DNA of 64,000 nt, taken from NCBI GenBank assembly GCA_011109175.1, contig RDEW01000025.1:93990-157989 (forward strand). Reading direction: 5' to 3'. The position numbers and the translations under genes were made by a program. The number at the start of each line of letters is the position of its first letter. The first letter of the stretch is position 1. Under the pieces are notes generated by a model. That model was not told where the DNA came from, made no database searches, and saw nothing but the letters and a program-made list of their open reading frames with translations. The DNA is from Dicyema japonicum. Its lineage: Eukaryota > Dicyemida > Rhombozoa > Dicyemidae. Shown in pieces: positions 31,472-41,699 of this stretch.

Positions 31472-33759
31472 ATGTTACTCGAAAAGTCATCGTCTAATTG
31501 CTCTGCCTGCAACATGAGCAATTTGAGAAAGTTTGGAATTTCTTGTTCTGCCTGTGGAGTCTTCTTTCAGCTCGGGTGTTTGAAGCTCTCTCAGGCCTCT
31601 ATCCGTGCTCTTGGGCTATGGCACTGCCGCTCGTGCCTTGGAATTGGTTCGGGGTTTCCTAATGGTCACGCGAGTGCATGTACCTCCGGGGCAGACCTTT
31701 CCAATTTGGATCCAGATTCGCTGCTCAAAATTATCAATGAACGCCGGTCATCGAGGAGTATCCCGGTGAAGATCCCTAAAGCAGCCCGCCCCCTAGCTGC
31801 CGAAGCCTTAACCAAAGCAATCGACGATGCACTCCGCTCCGACTCTATAAACGACTGGATACGTTTGTTTAATTTTGCTCCTTTCGCTCTTGGCTCCTCT
31901 AGAGATCGCAATGGGAAGGAGTCTCTCTCGATTGAGATGAAGAACAACATCCGCGCATTTATGGATGGAACTCACTTTACGGACCTCACGTCCTTCTGCA
32001 TCCGTTCAACTGAGACTCGGAGTTCAACTCGGGAAACGGAGATTCTTCGCCTAAGAAAGACCGTACGATCGAAGTTGCTTGAAGGAGGAACCCGATCCGC
32101 ATTGAAGGCCCTCTCACTCTCAGATGGACCACGCAATCCAACCATTGATACTTACAAGACGCTATTGGGGAAACATCCACCCTCTCCGAATGACCTACGC
32201 CATTGCTCGCCCCCATCAGAAGCGACCCCTTTGACACGTCGCCTGAGGATGTCATCACGGCGTTATGGAACTTTGCACCAAGTAGCTGTGGAGGTCTCGA
32301 TGGCTTAAGGCCCGGCCATCTTAAAGACCTTATTTCACCGACTATTGGAGACCAAGCAAGTCGTCTTTCATACTCACTCACTTCTCTTATGAACAGGATA
32401 TTATCTGGACATTTGCCTGATTTGATACGTCATATCTTGTTTTCGGCTAGTCTGATTGCCGTCGACAAGAAGGGAGGTGGAATCCGCCCGATCGCGGTCG
32501 GATTCACTTTCAGAAGACTAGCAGCCAAGATTGCTTCCAGATTTTCTACGTCAATCTTGTCAAAATCCTTACTTCCCAGTCAAGTTGGAGTCGGAGTTCG
32601 TCTTGGATGTGAGGCAGCCGTTCACTCCGTCAGAAGATTCAGGAACAGCAGCATTCAAGACTTTAAAAGGCACATTATGGTAAAACTGGACATCAAGAAC
32701 GCTTTTAACAGCTTAAGAAGAGACTGCATTCTGGAGGCCTGCAAGGAAAGATGTCCGTACATATTTGAACTGGTCAATTATTCATACGGAAAACCTTCAT
32801 CACTATTGCACGGGGATTTCATAGTTCCATCGTCCTCAGGTGTTCAACAGGGCGACCCCCTCGGACCACTGCTGTTCTCCCTCGGCATTGAGAGGATCAC
32901 GAAGCTCTCTAGATGCCCACTCAACATCTGGTACCTCGATGACGCTGTCTTAGGAGGTCCCCGGAAACGGTCTTCCAGGACTTAGAAGTACTCACCCCGC
33001 GCTGTCCGAGGTGGGTCTTCAGTTGAATATAACGAAATGTGAAATAACAAACTGTGGTCTTGCTGACGATGACTTCTCTTCAATTGTTCAAAAATTTTAC
33101 TCCTTGTTTCCCGGTGGGATTTCGACCCCTGAAAATGAATTGATTTTTCTTGGATCCCCGATCACTAGTAATGCGATGAAGCATGTCCTCCTTGACAAAA
33201 AACGACTCCTATGCGATTCGCTGGAAAGATTACAGCTGCTGGACTTGCACACAGCACTATTCCTATTGAAAAGAAGTCTCAACATCCAGAGAATCTCCTA
33301 TCTACTAAGGACAGCTCCATATTATTCTCAACTGGAGCTGCTCGAGAATTTTGATTTGTCTCTCCTCAGCTCGACGGAGCAAATATTTAATGTCCGATTC
33401 GACGATGATACATGGATGCAGGCTACACTCCAGTTAGATTCGGGGGTCTTGGGGGTCTTGGAATCCGTCGAACTTTGGACGTCTCACTTCCCGCTCATTT
33501 ATCATCACTCACGGCCTGCAAACCTTTGGTCAGGAGGATTCTACACTCCCCACCCGAATTCTCAACTGACCAAGAGATAATCCACGCACGAGAAGCCTGG
33601 AATGCCACCAACCTCCCCCTGCCTCCTTCCCAAGATCGCCAGCGAAACCTGGACAACTTATTATGCTGGAAATCATTTGGACTCCTACTAGAATCTGCCA
33701 ATCAGCACCGACGCGCTTGTTTGCTTTCGGGGCTTCCCCTGAGAGCGGAGCTTGGCTAA
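31472..33759 (+). pseudogene. RLE-LINE ORF, N-terminal and RT part (PHD-like finger + RT)
   Basis: Frame 31472-32308 opens with CSAC...CSACGVFFQLGC...WHCRSC, a PHD-like Cys pattern in which the usual His is Gln. Frames 32203-32985 and 33011-33580 hold the reverse transcriptase: LAAKIASRF, MVKLDIKNAFNSLRRD (motif A), SGVQQGDPLGPLLFSL (motif B), IWYLDDAVLGG (motif C), then LNITKCEI and FLGSPI (thumb). Frame 33412-33759 ends at ACLLSGLPLRAELG, where the inversion breakpoint lies. At least three frame changes make it non-coding as it stands. Codons are much less A/T-rich than those of neighbouring host genes. Confidence 0.85.
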
Positions 33760-33806
33760 ACGCCATCCCCAATGGAGCTTTGGGCACTTTTCTGGATGAC
33801 TAAGTT

Positions 33807-33950
33807 AAAGAAGAGTTGATTTGGCAAACGACGATCCTACACATCACTTCGTTTAAGACTGTATGAAGTCTTTGTTAAGCCGATCCTTGACCTGGGGGAC
33901 GTCTAAAACCGAACAACTTAGACTAGATTCTTTCCACCAAACAACTTAGG
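33807..33950 (+). mobile_element. LINE-E, continuation after the insertion
   Basis: TTCGTTTAAGACTGTATGAAG reads RLRLYEVFVKPILDLGD, directly continuing the LLGDSQDI segment left of 30614, then KTEQLRLDSFHQT. Removing the RLE-LINE and one TSD copy restores a continuous, though broken, LINE-E protein. Confidence 0.7.
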
Positions 33951-33951
33951 T

Positions 33952-34350
33952 CAGAGGTGTCAAACTCATTTCGCTTCGAGGGGCCGATTTGTAATTATTT
34001 CGCATCGGGGGAAGATTAGTTTTGATATTTTTAAAAAAAATTATTTATCATAATGAAAAACTAAAAATAAGAAAAACTTAATTATTTAATCACACCCTTC
34101 AATTTTGGTGAAAGCTACTTCCAGAAGATTAAATCTTTTTTGAATACAATTTTTGATTATACATAGTTTGTATCAAATTAAAAAATATTATTATAGAATG
34201 TAATCAATATTTATTATATTTCGGTCTTAAAATTTCGTCTTTTGTGAGAATCGTTAATATTAGCGATATTAGATCTTTCAACAGAGGCAGAACTAGAAGT
34301 TATAAGCTGAAATAGTAACTTTCAAAAAAGAGTAGAGCATAGTACAAAGT
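33952..34350 (+). mobile_element. hAT terminus and subterminal region
   Basis: Starts CAGAGGTGTCAAACTCATTTCG ... GGGGCCG, a classic hAT-type terminus. Bases 34030-34130 are nearly identical to 39935-40035 inside the hAT at 39409 (CTTAATTATTTAATCACACCC, TTTTGGTGAAAGCTACTTCCAG). The matching right end was not located. Confidence 0.6.
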
Positions 34351-34850
34351 TTTTGCATAAAATAAATAATAAATAAATCTTAATCTTTTACATAAGTTTG
34401 GTAACAATCCAAACTATTTCGCAAAGATTTGAAAAGTATTATTTTTGCTGCACTAAACCAAGTAAAGTAGCTTTTTTGGATTAATGAATTTTTCATTTAA
34501 TGGGTATTTTACTTAATGATCCAAATTTTAATTTTTAATGATTTTCCACTCAAAATTGAAATTTAATAAATTTTTATTAATGATCTTAATTATATTTAAA
34601 AATAAATTAATAATTAAATAAATAATTTTGTAAATGTACACGTGCCGTAAAGTTAGTAATGTAAGAAAATAAGGAAAACATACTCTTTCAAACAAAAAAA
34701 GGAAGTCATCGAGTACAAAAAAATTTTCCGTCTTCACTCAAGTTTCTCTAAGCAGAAAATTTAAAATGCCTGTTGGAACGATAATTTTATTTAAAAAAAT
34801 AAAAATACAATAATTGAAAAAAATAGGAAATGCAAAAATATTACAACTAG
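34351..34850. other. Very AT-rich intergenic sequence
   Basis: No coding or repeat match seen. Confidence 0.4.
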
Positions 34851-34859
34851 CTCTTAAAT

Positions 34860-35290
34860 GGTTCCCATTCAAAATGGCCTCTTTCAAATATGGCCTCCAT
34901 TAAAATGGCCTCCATTCAAACGGCCTCCATTCAAAATGGCCTCCAATAAAATTTCTCAGGTTTTGGATACGTTCATCAATAGACATCACGAGATATTTTA
35001 CCAAGGTCCTCGACATCTTTAGGTAAAAAGTCATCTTTTTATATTATAAAAATTGATTTTTAAAGGTCCCTCGACATCTTTAGGAAAAGTCATCTTTTTG
35101 AAATCTTATAAAAATGATTTTACAGGTCCTATGGGTAACTGGAACAATTTACCAAGGTCCTCGACATCTTTTAGTGAAAAAGTCATTTTTGAAATCTTAT
35201 AAAAATTGATTTTAACAGGTCCTATGGGTAAGTGGACACATTTACCAAGGTCCTCGACATCTTTAGGTAAAAAAGTCATCTTTTTTAATA
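34860..35290 (+). repeat. MULE left TIR with tandem subrepeats
   Basis: Four to five copies of a 17-20-bp AAATGGCCTCCATTCAA unit, then three copies of a ~100-bp unit: CCAAGGTCCTCGACATCTTTAGG ... AAAAGTCATCTTTTT ... ATAAAAATTGATTTT ... AGGTCCTATGGGTAA. The sequence returns in inverse order at the right end. Confidence 0.8.
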
Positions 35291-35499
35291 TTTTTATATA
35301 AGTTTAAAATGAAATATTTATTTTCAAAGAAAAAAAGAAAATGATTATAAATGTTAATAGAACACATATTCTACTAAATTGAATATATATTCTTCGGATC
35401 ATACATATTAAGTAATATTTGTTCTTGAACAAATCTCAATATTATTCTCAGATAAAGCGATATATTTAGTTTTTCTAAAATTTTTTCTCCATTTTGTAA

Positions 35500-36782
35500 T
35501 CTTAAGAATTTAATCATTATGCCTTCTTCTTTATCAATTTCTTTACAAAATTTCTTGGCGTCTTGTTTAGTGTCCCAAATGTTTCTAAAAACGTTGTGCC
35601 AGCCTTCAATGAGTTATTTGTCCGAGGTAAGTCCTCATATAGATTATTATCCAATTAATTAATTGGAAATCTTGGAATTAATCCATTTTCTTGATTTCCG
35701 ATATAATTGATCAAGAAATATTGATATAATGGAGTTAGAATCACAGGAAAATCTGATCTCGACACTATCCAATCAAAAGTGTTCTTTACAGTATGTGTAG
35801 GAATAAAGGAGAGGCATTTCAACAGTTTTACAAATCTATCGTTAATTTTAAATCACATTTAACTATTTATATCTTCATTATTATGTCGTTTGAAAATTCT
35901 AGTTCCAATATTTTTTTTATTAATATTTTGTCCTAGATGGAACATGCAGCAATTTATCCGTGCGTTTGGAAATGATTTTTGAAAAGAGTTTATTGCTCCT
36001 TTTTCAAAATCTGAGACAATAACTCTTGGTTCTAAATCCGGAATGAGACGTTTTAATTATTTGAAGCATTGTGTCATATTCATTTTCAGTTTTTGATGTT
36101 AAAAGACAGAAATTATTGGAATTACATGGTGATTAATTATTACCGATATTGTGAATAATTGCTTCCAAGGAAGAGGGCAGACAGAAAAAGTCAATAGACC
36201 ATATTTTATGATTTTTTAATGGTGTCGTCATTTCAGAATTAAAAAAAATAACCATATTTGTCTCAACATCTGATAAGTTAATCATTAATATACCAATATT
36301 TTGGCGAAAACTGTGTCCAAACTGATAGAATCTATGCCCTCGTAAGGTATACATTAAATTCTCCTCAATATTAAGAACTGAATCATCACTTTCGTGTGGG
36401 ATACTTTTTCTTGTTCTATTAATCAGTTGTTCCAGAGAAGAATGAGTCCCTGTCAAAGCAATAGTTGTCAAATTTTGTCCAAGCAGAGAATTATTAATTA
36501 TCTGTCTAGGACCCATATCACATAAGAGTGATTTCTACCTTATGTCCTCCCGTATTAAGGCTCTCTTGACAAATTCACTCTTGGAAGATGATTATGTTCC
36601 TTCAGACTCCAAACTTCATCACAGGATAGAATAGTTTTTACAGGTCCAGGGCAACTACGATCTGAGCACTTCCAATATGTGATATGTCCCTTCCTGTATA
36701 TTAAATAATACAGATTTCCATCATGTTCTAAACTTCTATTTCCCTTTTGGTTAACAAGAAACGGCATGCAATAGTGAATCAA
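35500..36782 (-). pseudogene. MULE transposase with FLYWCH zinc finger, degenerate
   Basis: Minus frame 36782-36555 is a FLYWCH finger: NQKGNRSLEHDGNLYYLIY, YWKCSDRSCPGPVKT, LKEHNHLP (Cys-Cys-His-His in order). Frame 36516-36133 follows (SLLGQNLTTIALTGTHSSLEQ ... YQFGHSF). Downstream, in broken frames, RVIVSDFEKGAINSFQKSFP and INCCMFHLGQNI match the DFE...C..H core of MULE transposases, and LPRTNNSLKAG the usual NN motif. Several stops and shifts; not functional. Confidence 0.8.
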
Positions 36783-36904
36783 TTAATTAATTAAATTATT
36801 CAAAAGTTTTATTATAATAAAAGAAATTAAAAGAGACAATAACTTATTAAATTTAGTTTTAATAAAAATAATTTTTATTCCGAAGTCAATTAGTATCTTA
36901 AAAT

Positions 36905-37320
36905 CATAGGGTTTGGAGGACTTTGGTAAAATGTTAAGCTCACCCATAGGATCCCTTAAAATCAATTTTTATAAGATTTAAAAAAGATGACTTTTTTACC
37001 TAAAGATGTCGAGGACCTTGGTAAATGTTCCACTTACCCATAGGACTTCTTAAAATCAATTTTTATAAGATTTAAAAAAGATGACTTTTTTACCTAAAGA
37101 TGTCGAGGACCTTGGTAAAATCAATTTTTATAAGATTTAAAAAAGATGACTTTTTTACCCTAAAGATGTCGTTTCGCTAAAATCTCGTGATGTTTATTGA
37201 TGAACGTATCCAAAACCTGAAAAAATTAATTGGAGGCCATTTTGAATGAGGCCGTTTTGAATGAGGCCATTTTGAATGGAGGCCATTTTGAAAGAGGCCA
37301 TTTGAATGACACGCTATAAA
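36905..37320 (-). repeat. MULE right TIR with tandem subrepeats
   Basis: Inverse of 34860-35290: three units with TTTACCTAAAGATGTCGAGGACC followed by ATTTTGAATGAGGCC/GGAGGCCATTTTGAA units to about 37310. Confidence 0.8.
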
Positions 37321-37325
37321 TGATA

Positions 37326-37596
37326 TATAATTTACGAAGCTTTATTGAGTGGATTATAAATTCTCAAGATATATAAGAAACCCTAGGTTTTGAACTAAGG
37401 AAGTGTTGTGTGTACGAATAATCTGTTAAAATTAAAAGAACTTGAAGAGTTTTTAGAAGCTGTACAAATAAGAATTTTGATACAAGCTAAGAGAGCGACT
37501 TGCAGACTTTCCAAAAAAATAAGTCAGTAAAATGTCATTCGCTTCAAAACCCGGGAATAATTCATCCTAGGAAGAACCTAAAAGTATTTAACAGGG
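37326..37596. other. Short intergenic gap
   Basis: Nothing recognised between the MULE and the coiled-coil gene. Confidence 0.4.
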
Positions 37597-38166
37597 TTAT
37601 AATGAGACTCTGTATGTTTGCCTTATGACATCACATGTTGTCATGGGTGACGTAGCATATATCGTTCCACTCTCATAGAATGCTGTTATGTTAAAATCAA
37701 AATTCCAATCCATGTGCCATTTTAATCTCGTATCTTGGAAATAAAGTAACTGCGAAATAAGCATGGATTTACTGGTAGGATACGAGCTTCTAGCTACCAT
37801 ATTCAAGAGAGAAGTCTTAATACAAATATTAAAAAATTCGTATAAATTAAATATTAAGGGTTATAATGGTTCCCAATAAGATTAAAGTAGAATTCCTTAA
37901 CCACGTGTCTTTTAATCTTGGCCTTCTCAAGATCTTCTGTTGCTTTATCCAATTGGGCCTAACAGGATATTACATTGATGTAACCTGAACTCGCTGCAAC
38001 TCAAATTTTAAAGCATCGTCTGCCATTTTTGTCTTTTGACGACTCTTTTTTACCGCCTCGTTATTCAAATTTCTCTTTTTACTAGAAATCAAAGAGTTAG
38101 TTACATATATTCGATATATTCCTTGTTATTTTGAATATGCATACAAACTGGTATTCTTGCTGGCAT
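37597..38166 (-). CDS. Unidentified protein with a coiled-coil segment
   Basis: Not recognised. The minus strand starts at ATG 38166 (MPARIPVCMHIQNNKEYIEY), loses a 23-nt intron (GTAACTAACTCTTTGATTTCTAG), continues KKRNLNNEAVKKSRQKTKMA, DDALKFELQRVQ, a 26-nt intron, AQLDKATEDLEKAKIKRHV, a longer intron (about 80 nt), then the frame 37806-37597: YPTSKSMLISQLLYFQDTRL, HMDWNFDFNITAFYESGTIY, ending DVIRQTYRVSL at 37597. The regular mini-introns and clean frames make it a credible gene. The middle is Lys/Glu-rich and helical. I give it no function. Confidence 0.5.
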
Positions 38167-38296
38167 TTTACGATGAAATTTAACCGCAAAAATATTTTTA
38201 TAATAATAATTCAAATTATTTTAAATAATATTTTAATTCGATAATTTAATTTCAAATAATTTATCAAATTTTTTCATGCGCTATTTATCCTCACTT

Positions 38297-38708
38297 CAGC
38301 TGAGAAAAATAACAGGAACTACTTGGCCTACGAGAATATCGAGAAATGCTTTATATAAGAGATGCAGCACTAGACCTATCAGCTTAGAAGTACTGGAATC
38401 CTGATGGAAGCTATTCGGACACGTGCTGAGGATGGAATTAACATCCCCACCGAACATATCTATGGAAACATACTATGTTAGTCAAGAAGGCCGCTATCGA
38501 GGAAGATCTAGAACACTGCCAATAGTCTTACAAAAAGACCTGGTCAATATTAACAGAAATCTAAAAAATGCTGACGACCTGGACAACGTGAGAGTTTTGG
38601 CGAGGAACAGGGGAGCATGGAAAAGGATGACAGCTAACCTTGTTTCTTTTGCTGCACATGCGGGGCTATAATTAGTATGGCTCTCGTGAAGTGCTTAAAT
38701 AAATAATA
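38297..38708 (+). mobile_element. LINE-E-type 3' stub with perfect 14-bp TSD
   Basis: ATTTATCCTCACTT is repeated exactly at 38283-38296 and 38709-38722. Between them is a 5'-truncated LINE: LRKITGTTWPTRISRNALYK, CSTRPISLEVLES, WKLFGHVLRM, GRSRTLPIVLQKDL, NRGAWKRMTANLVSFAAH, then a TAAATAAATAATA tail. This is the C-terminal block typical of LINEs with the FGHVLRM and GRPRTT motifs. The perfect TSD suggests a recent insertion. Confidence 0.85.
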
Positions 38709-40018
38709 ATTTATCCTCACTTGTGTCTTCAATCTAAATAAAATAAATCTATAAGCAGAGAATACTACGACTAATTGAACTCCTCAGTAATCATGGTAAC
38801 TGCATTGCGACTATCCCATCTTCCACTACTCAATACTCTGCGCCTGATGTGCCTCACTTATTTAGGCAACATGGATTTGTACTATTTAACTGGGCATACG
38901 AAGCCGGATTCTATTCTTGTACTGTCCCACGTGAATGGCACATTTAGTGATTATTTATTCCTCCCTTCCTATTCAAAGGGAAGAGTTCGTTGGGAGGGTG
39001 AATCTCTCTCTTTAAAGGAAACGGCTAATATATACGAGCTGAATGATACCTTTGATGTCGGGAAGATCAAAGAATTTAAACCAATACAAAAATACTCATT
39101 TTTATTGACGATCTGGACCCCCAATTAAAATGGCCCAATATTTGCCACAATTTGGATTTGCCTGGTACGTGATCCATTCCTTCAGTCAATGAGACTAAGA
39201 AAGGATCCCGAAGAGGTTGAAAAAATTCGTCAGGCTTGTCAAATTATGGGAGATCTTTAAAACACGTGAAGTTAACTCAAAGAAAAAATGTATGAATTGA
39301 CCACCAACACAATTAGATGTCTGAGTATCTCATAATGAGTGAAATTCGCATCAATGTGTTCTCAGAGGAGCCCATGGAATGACTTTCCAGTCCGTAGTAG
39401 CTTGTACGTCAGGGTTGGCCAACCAGTCGATCGGGGGGTTTCTTGGTCGATCGCAATCGATTGAGTTTTAACGAGACGATACGATTAATATCGCGAAACT
39501 ATGTGTATTTTCCCGTTTATTTTTCCATGATATAACTGTCAAGTGAGAATTATTTGCTATTATACCAATGAAAGAAAGAACAACTGGCAAAAATATCTTA
39601 ATTCTTTTGTTATTATTCGATTTATTACCGTTAACAAAGGAAATTACAACATTAATAAATTAATTAACACAAAAATCCATCAAACGTGGTCCCAGCCGAC
39701 ATTACTGACGTTGCGCTGCCTCACAATTGCAACAGAGATCATCTGGAAAAGCCACCGTGTCTCACGCGTCGTGGCTTTTTAGTGTAGCTAGGCTTTTTAT
39801 GAAACGAAGCAATTTCTCAATTATTCTTCCAGTCGTCTCAACAACAATGGGGTAAAACGCGATTCGGTCGCGTAGCACTTCGTATTTCTTCTCTTTTGCC
39901 CTCATCAAAGGAAAAATAGTCCTGATATATTAATTTTTTAAGAAAATATTTATTTATTATGATGAAAAACAAAAAAATAAGAGAAACTTAATTATTTAAT
40001 CACACCCTTTAATTTTGG

Positions 40019-40249
40019 CTACTTCCAGAGTATTGACATCTTTTTGTTCCAATTTTTATTAAAGTGAATAAATTTTTTGTTAGTGAGAATTGTTCTTTGA
40101 GCAGTTTTTTTTATTTTCATAAATGAAAAAAGCTGTTCACACATATTTCGAACCAAAACGGACAATGTAGCAACACCAGCATGTTGTCCAACCATATTCG
40201 GAGGACCATCGGTGCAATAACAATCTTCTAAAATAAAACCCATAGTCAA
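40019..40249 (-). pseudogene. hAT transposase remnant with internal deletion
   Basis: The frame reads CYCTDGPPNMVGQHAGVATL (family CTDGAPAMxG) and almost at once VRNMCEQLFSFMKIKKTAQR (family CEQxFSxMxxxKSKxR), which in full transposases are hundreds of residues apart. So the middle of the protein is deleted in frame, leaving the two ends fused. Confidence 0.75.
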
Positions 40250-40279
40250 AGAGAATTTTTGTAGTTTTACAAAGATATC

Positions 40280-40600
40280 TTTATTTATTTAAAACCCCGG
40301 GATCACTGAGAAAGAAAAACAGAAAAACGTCAGAAAGTTAGGTAATCTAAGTTCCCGCAATCGAATGAGCCATCCAACGTCTGTGGTCTCCTATTGTTCC
40401 CACTACCGTGCGAAAAAGCTTTTTCTCAATCTTGCAGAGGAATCCGATTGTGTAGGATAACTTCCTAACCAATCGACTTTATTTTGTATTGGAAAAGGAC
40501 AATCTAAGCGGGTTTCCTTCCTCCTTACAGACCCGAAGGATCCGGTTTCGCGACTACGGGTCGTAGCTTCCACGAGTAAAAAATTAACCATTGATCCAAA
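40280..40600 (-). mobile_element. LINE-J 3' end nested in the hAT, minus strand
   Basis: Minus strand ends TTTCTCAGTGATCCCGGGGTTTTAAATAAATAAA, the LINE-J 3' signature with an A/T microsatellite tail. Upstream frame 40591-40403 is a worn C-terminal piece. Confidence 0.6.
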
Positions 40601-41699
40601 ATGAAATTCTCCAACAATATAGTTTTCCGTATATTGTTGAGCTTAGTCTCTGGACGAATTGATTTTGTGGAGCTTAGTCTCTGGACGTGTGCTTAACGTG
40701 ATGTCTTGTGGCTCACCCGAAAAGGTGTGACCCATTCCGGAAAGGAACGAAAAGAGCCATCAAATTTCCCCTCATATGAGCCAGAATTCGAAATAATTGC
40801 AGGAGACAAAAATAGCATTAAATTTTTTATTATAAAATAAAAATTCTCTCCGTTTTTGACGCGTTTGTTTCTTGTTTACATTTTTGGTAAATAAAATCTA
40901 ATATTTAAAAAAATTGTTATTAAAATACAAAAAATGTATAGTCGATCGCCAGATAATCGCTATATATAAGTAGCTCGCGAGCGAAAAAGGTTGTCCACCC
41001 CTGACTGTACGTGATCTTGTTATAAACAGGTGGTTTGAATTCTACCATAATTCACTATATGGATTATATAGGGGTTTCCAAACTCGGGGATCTTATACTA
41101 ACTGATACTGGATGTCACGTGGGTTATCATAGCACTGATTTAACTCGATTGTGGCCTTCCAGTGGTTGGTCCTTTGTATATTTAAAGGTACCTTCCCTGA
41201 AACCCAAAGGGATTTCTACGAGTGTGTCTTGGAAACCAATCTGGTGTGTATTGAGTCGTTTAGAAGGCATAATTCGCTTAATTTTGTGAATAATTAAATG
41301 TATAAAGTATTGGCTGAAAATTTGGTAAAGAGGAGAGTTGTTACTGCTGGAATCACTAACGTCACTAATGTTTCATTGTCATATTTTAAATTAGATAGTG
41401 AGATCGGAATTATGCCCCCATCACGTGTTTCATTATTCGGGACTGGATGTCCATGATACGGATTCCGTTAGCAGAGTGTGTGCCTTTGAAGTTTGGATTT
41501 GTAGTTACAGTTGAACCTGGTATTTGCTGTGAGAAACATGTAGGTTTATATTTGGACAAAAATTGTCATTTTGTGAATGAGAAGTACAGGGGGATTGGAA
41601 TCTGAATTGAGGATGAATTGTAAATAACTGATGAAGGGCTTGAGGTATTGACGAGTAATACCCCAAAAGAGATTAGGGATGTTGAAATTTTTTAACGAT

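Larger units (their letters stand above)
30614..33806. mobile_element. RLE-type LINE insertion with 12-bp TSD and twin-priming inversion
   Basis: Target duplication GATGACTAAGTT is exact at 30614-30625 and 33795-33806. Next to the left copy a T-run (30624-30635) is the poly(A) tail of an element lying on the minus strand, whose 3' part fills 31327-30640. The 5' part lies in the opposite direction (31329-33799, plus strand). The two parts overlap by 62 bp as an inverted repeat (31266-31327 against 33738-33799). Inverted 5' part, sense 3' part, tail and TSD is the structure produced by twin priming. Total element length about 3.1 kb, near full length. It interrupts LINE-E. Confidence 0.85.
34853..37325 (-). 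mobile_element. MULE DNA transposon with long TIRs
   Basis: The ends are inverted repeats of about 440 bp. The outer part is a cluster of AATGGCCTCCATTCAAA-like units (34860-34950; inverse 37235-37310). The inner part is a row of about 100-bp units containing CCAAGGTCCTCGACATCTTTAGG (35005-35285; inverse 36905-37170). A degenerate MULE transposase is encoded on the minus strand between them. Flanks CTTAAATG (left) and CTATAAATG (right) could be a decayed 9-bp target duplication. Confidence 0.8.
39409..41004 (-). mobile_element. hAT transposon inside an XPNPEP3 intron
   Basis: Left end TCAGGGTTGGCCAACCAGTCGATCG; right end, inverted, CAGGGGTGGACAACCTTTTTCGC: hAT-type TIRs. Flanks CTTGTACG (39401-39408) and CTGTACGT (41005-41012) fit an 8-bp target duplication with a one-base indel. 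Length about 1.6 kb. Inside are a transposase remnant (40019-40249, minus) and a nested LINE-J end (40280-40600). Confidence 0.8.
38757..41695 (+). pseudogene. XPNPEP3: Xaa-Pro aminopeptidase 3-like gene, disrupted
   Basis: XPNPEP3 (M24B) trims N-terminal residues of mitochondrial proteins. Seen: TQYSAPDVPHLFRQHG then DLYYLTGHTKPDSILVLSH (family VFRQ..DFYYLTG..EPDSVLLL), DPEEVEKIRQACQIM, GMTFQSVVACG (family PPVVAGG), LILTDTGCHVGYHSTDLTRLWP (both metal Asp kept), PETQRDFYECVLETN, CPHHVFHYSGLDVHDTD (metal His), FVVTVEPGI (metal Glu), GIGI-stop-IEDEL-stop-IT (second metal Glu), PKEIRDVE. Defects: +1 shift near 38875, stop near 39258, TGA at 41603 and TAA at 41621, no N-terminal part (a LINE sits just upstream). 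Intron 39404-41029 contains the hAT. Confidence 0.8.

Noticed and set aside
34970-35300. Regularly spaced repeats as a satellite or CRISPR array
   Set aside because: They are mirrored at 36905-37170 and belong to the MULE TIRs.
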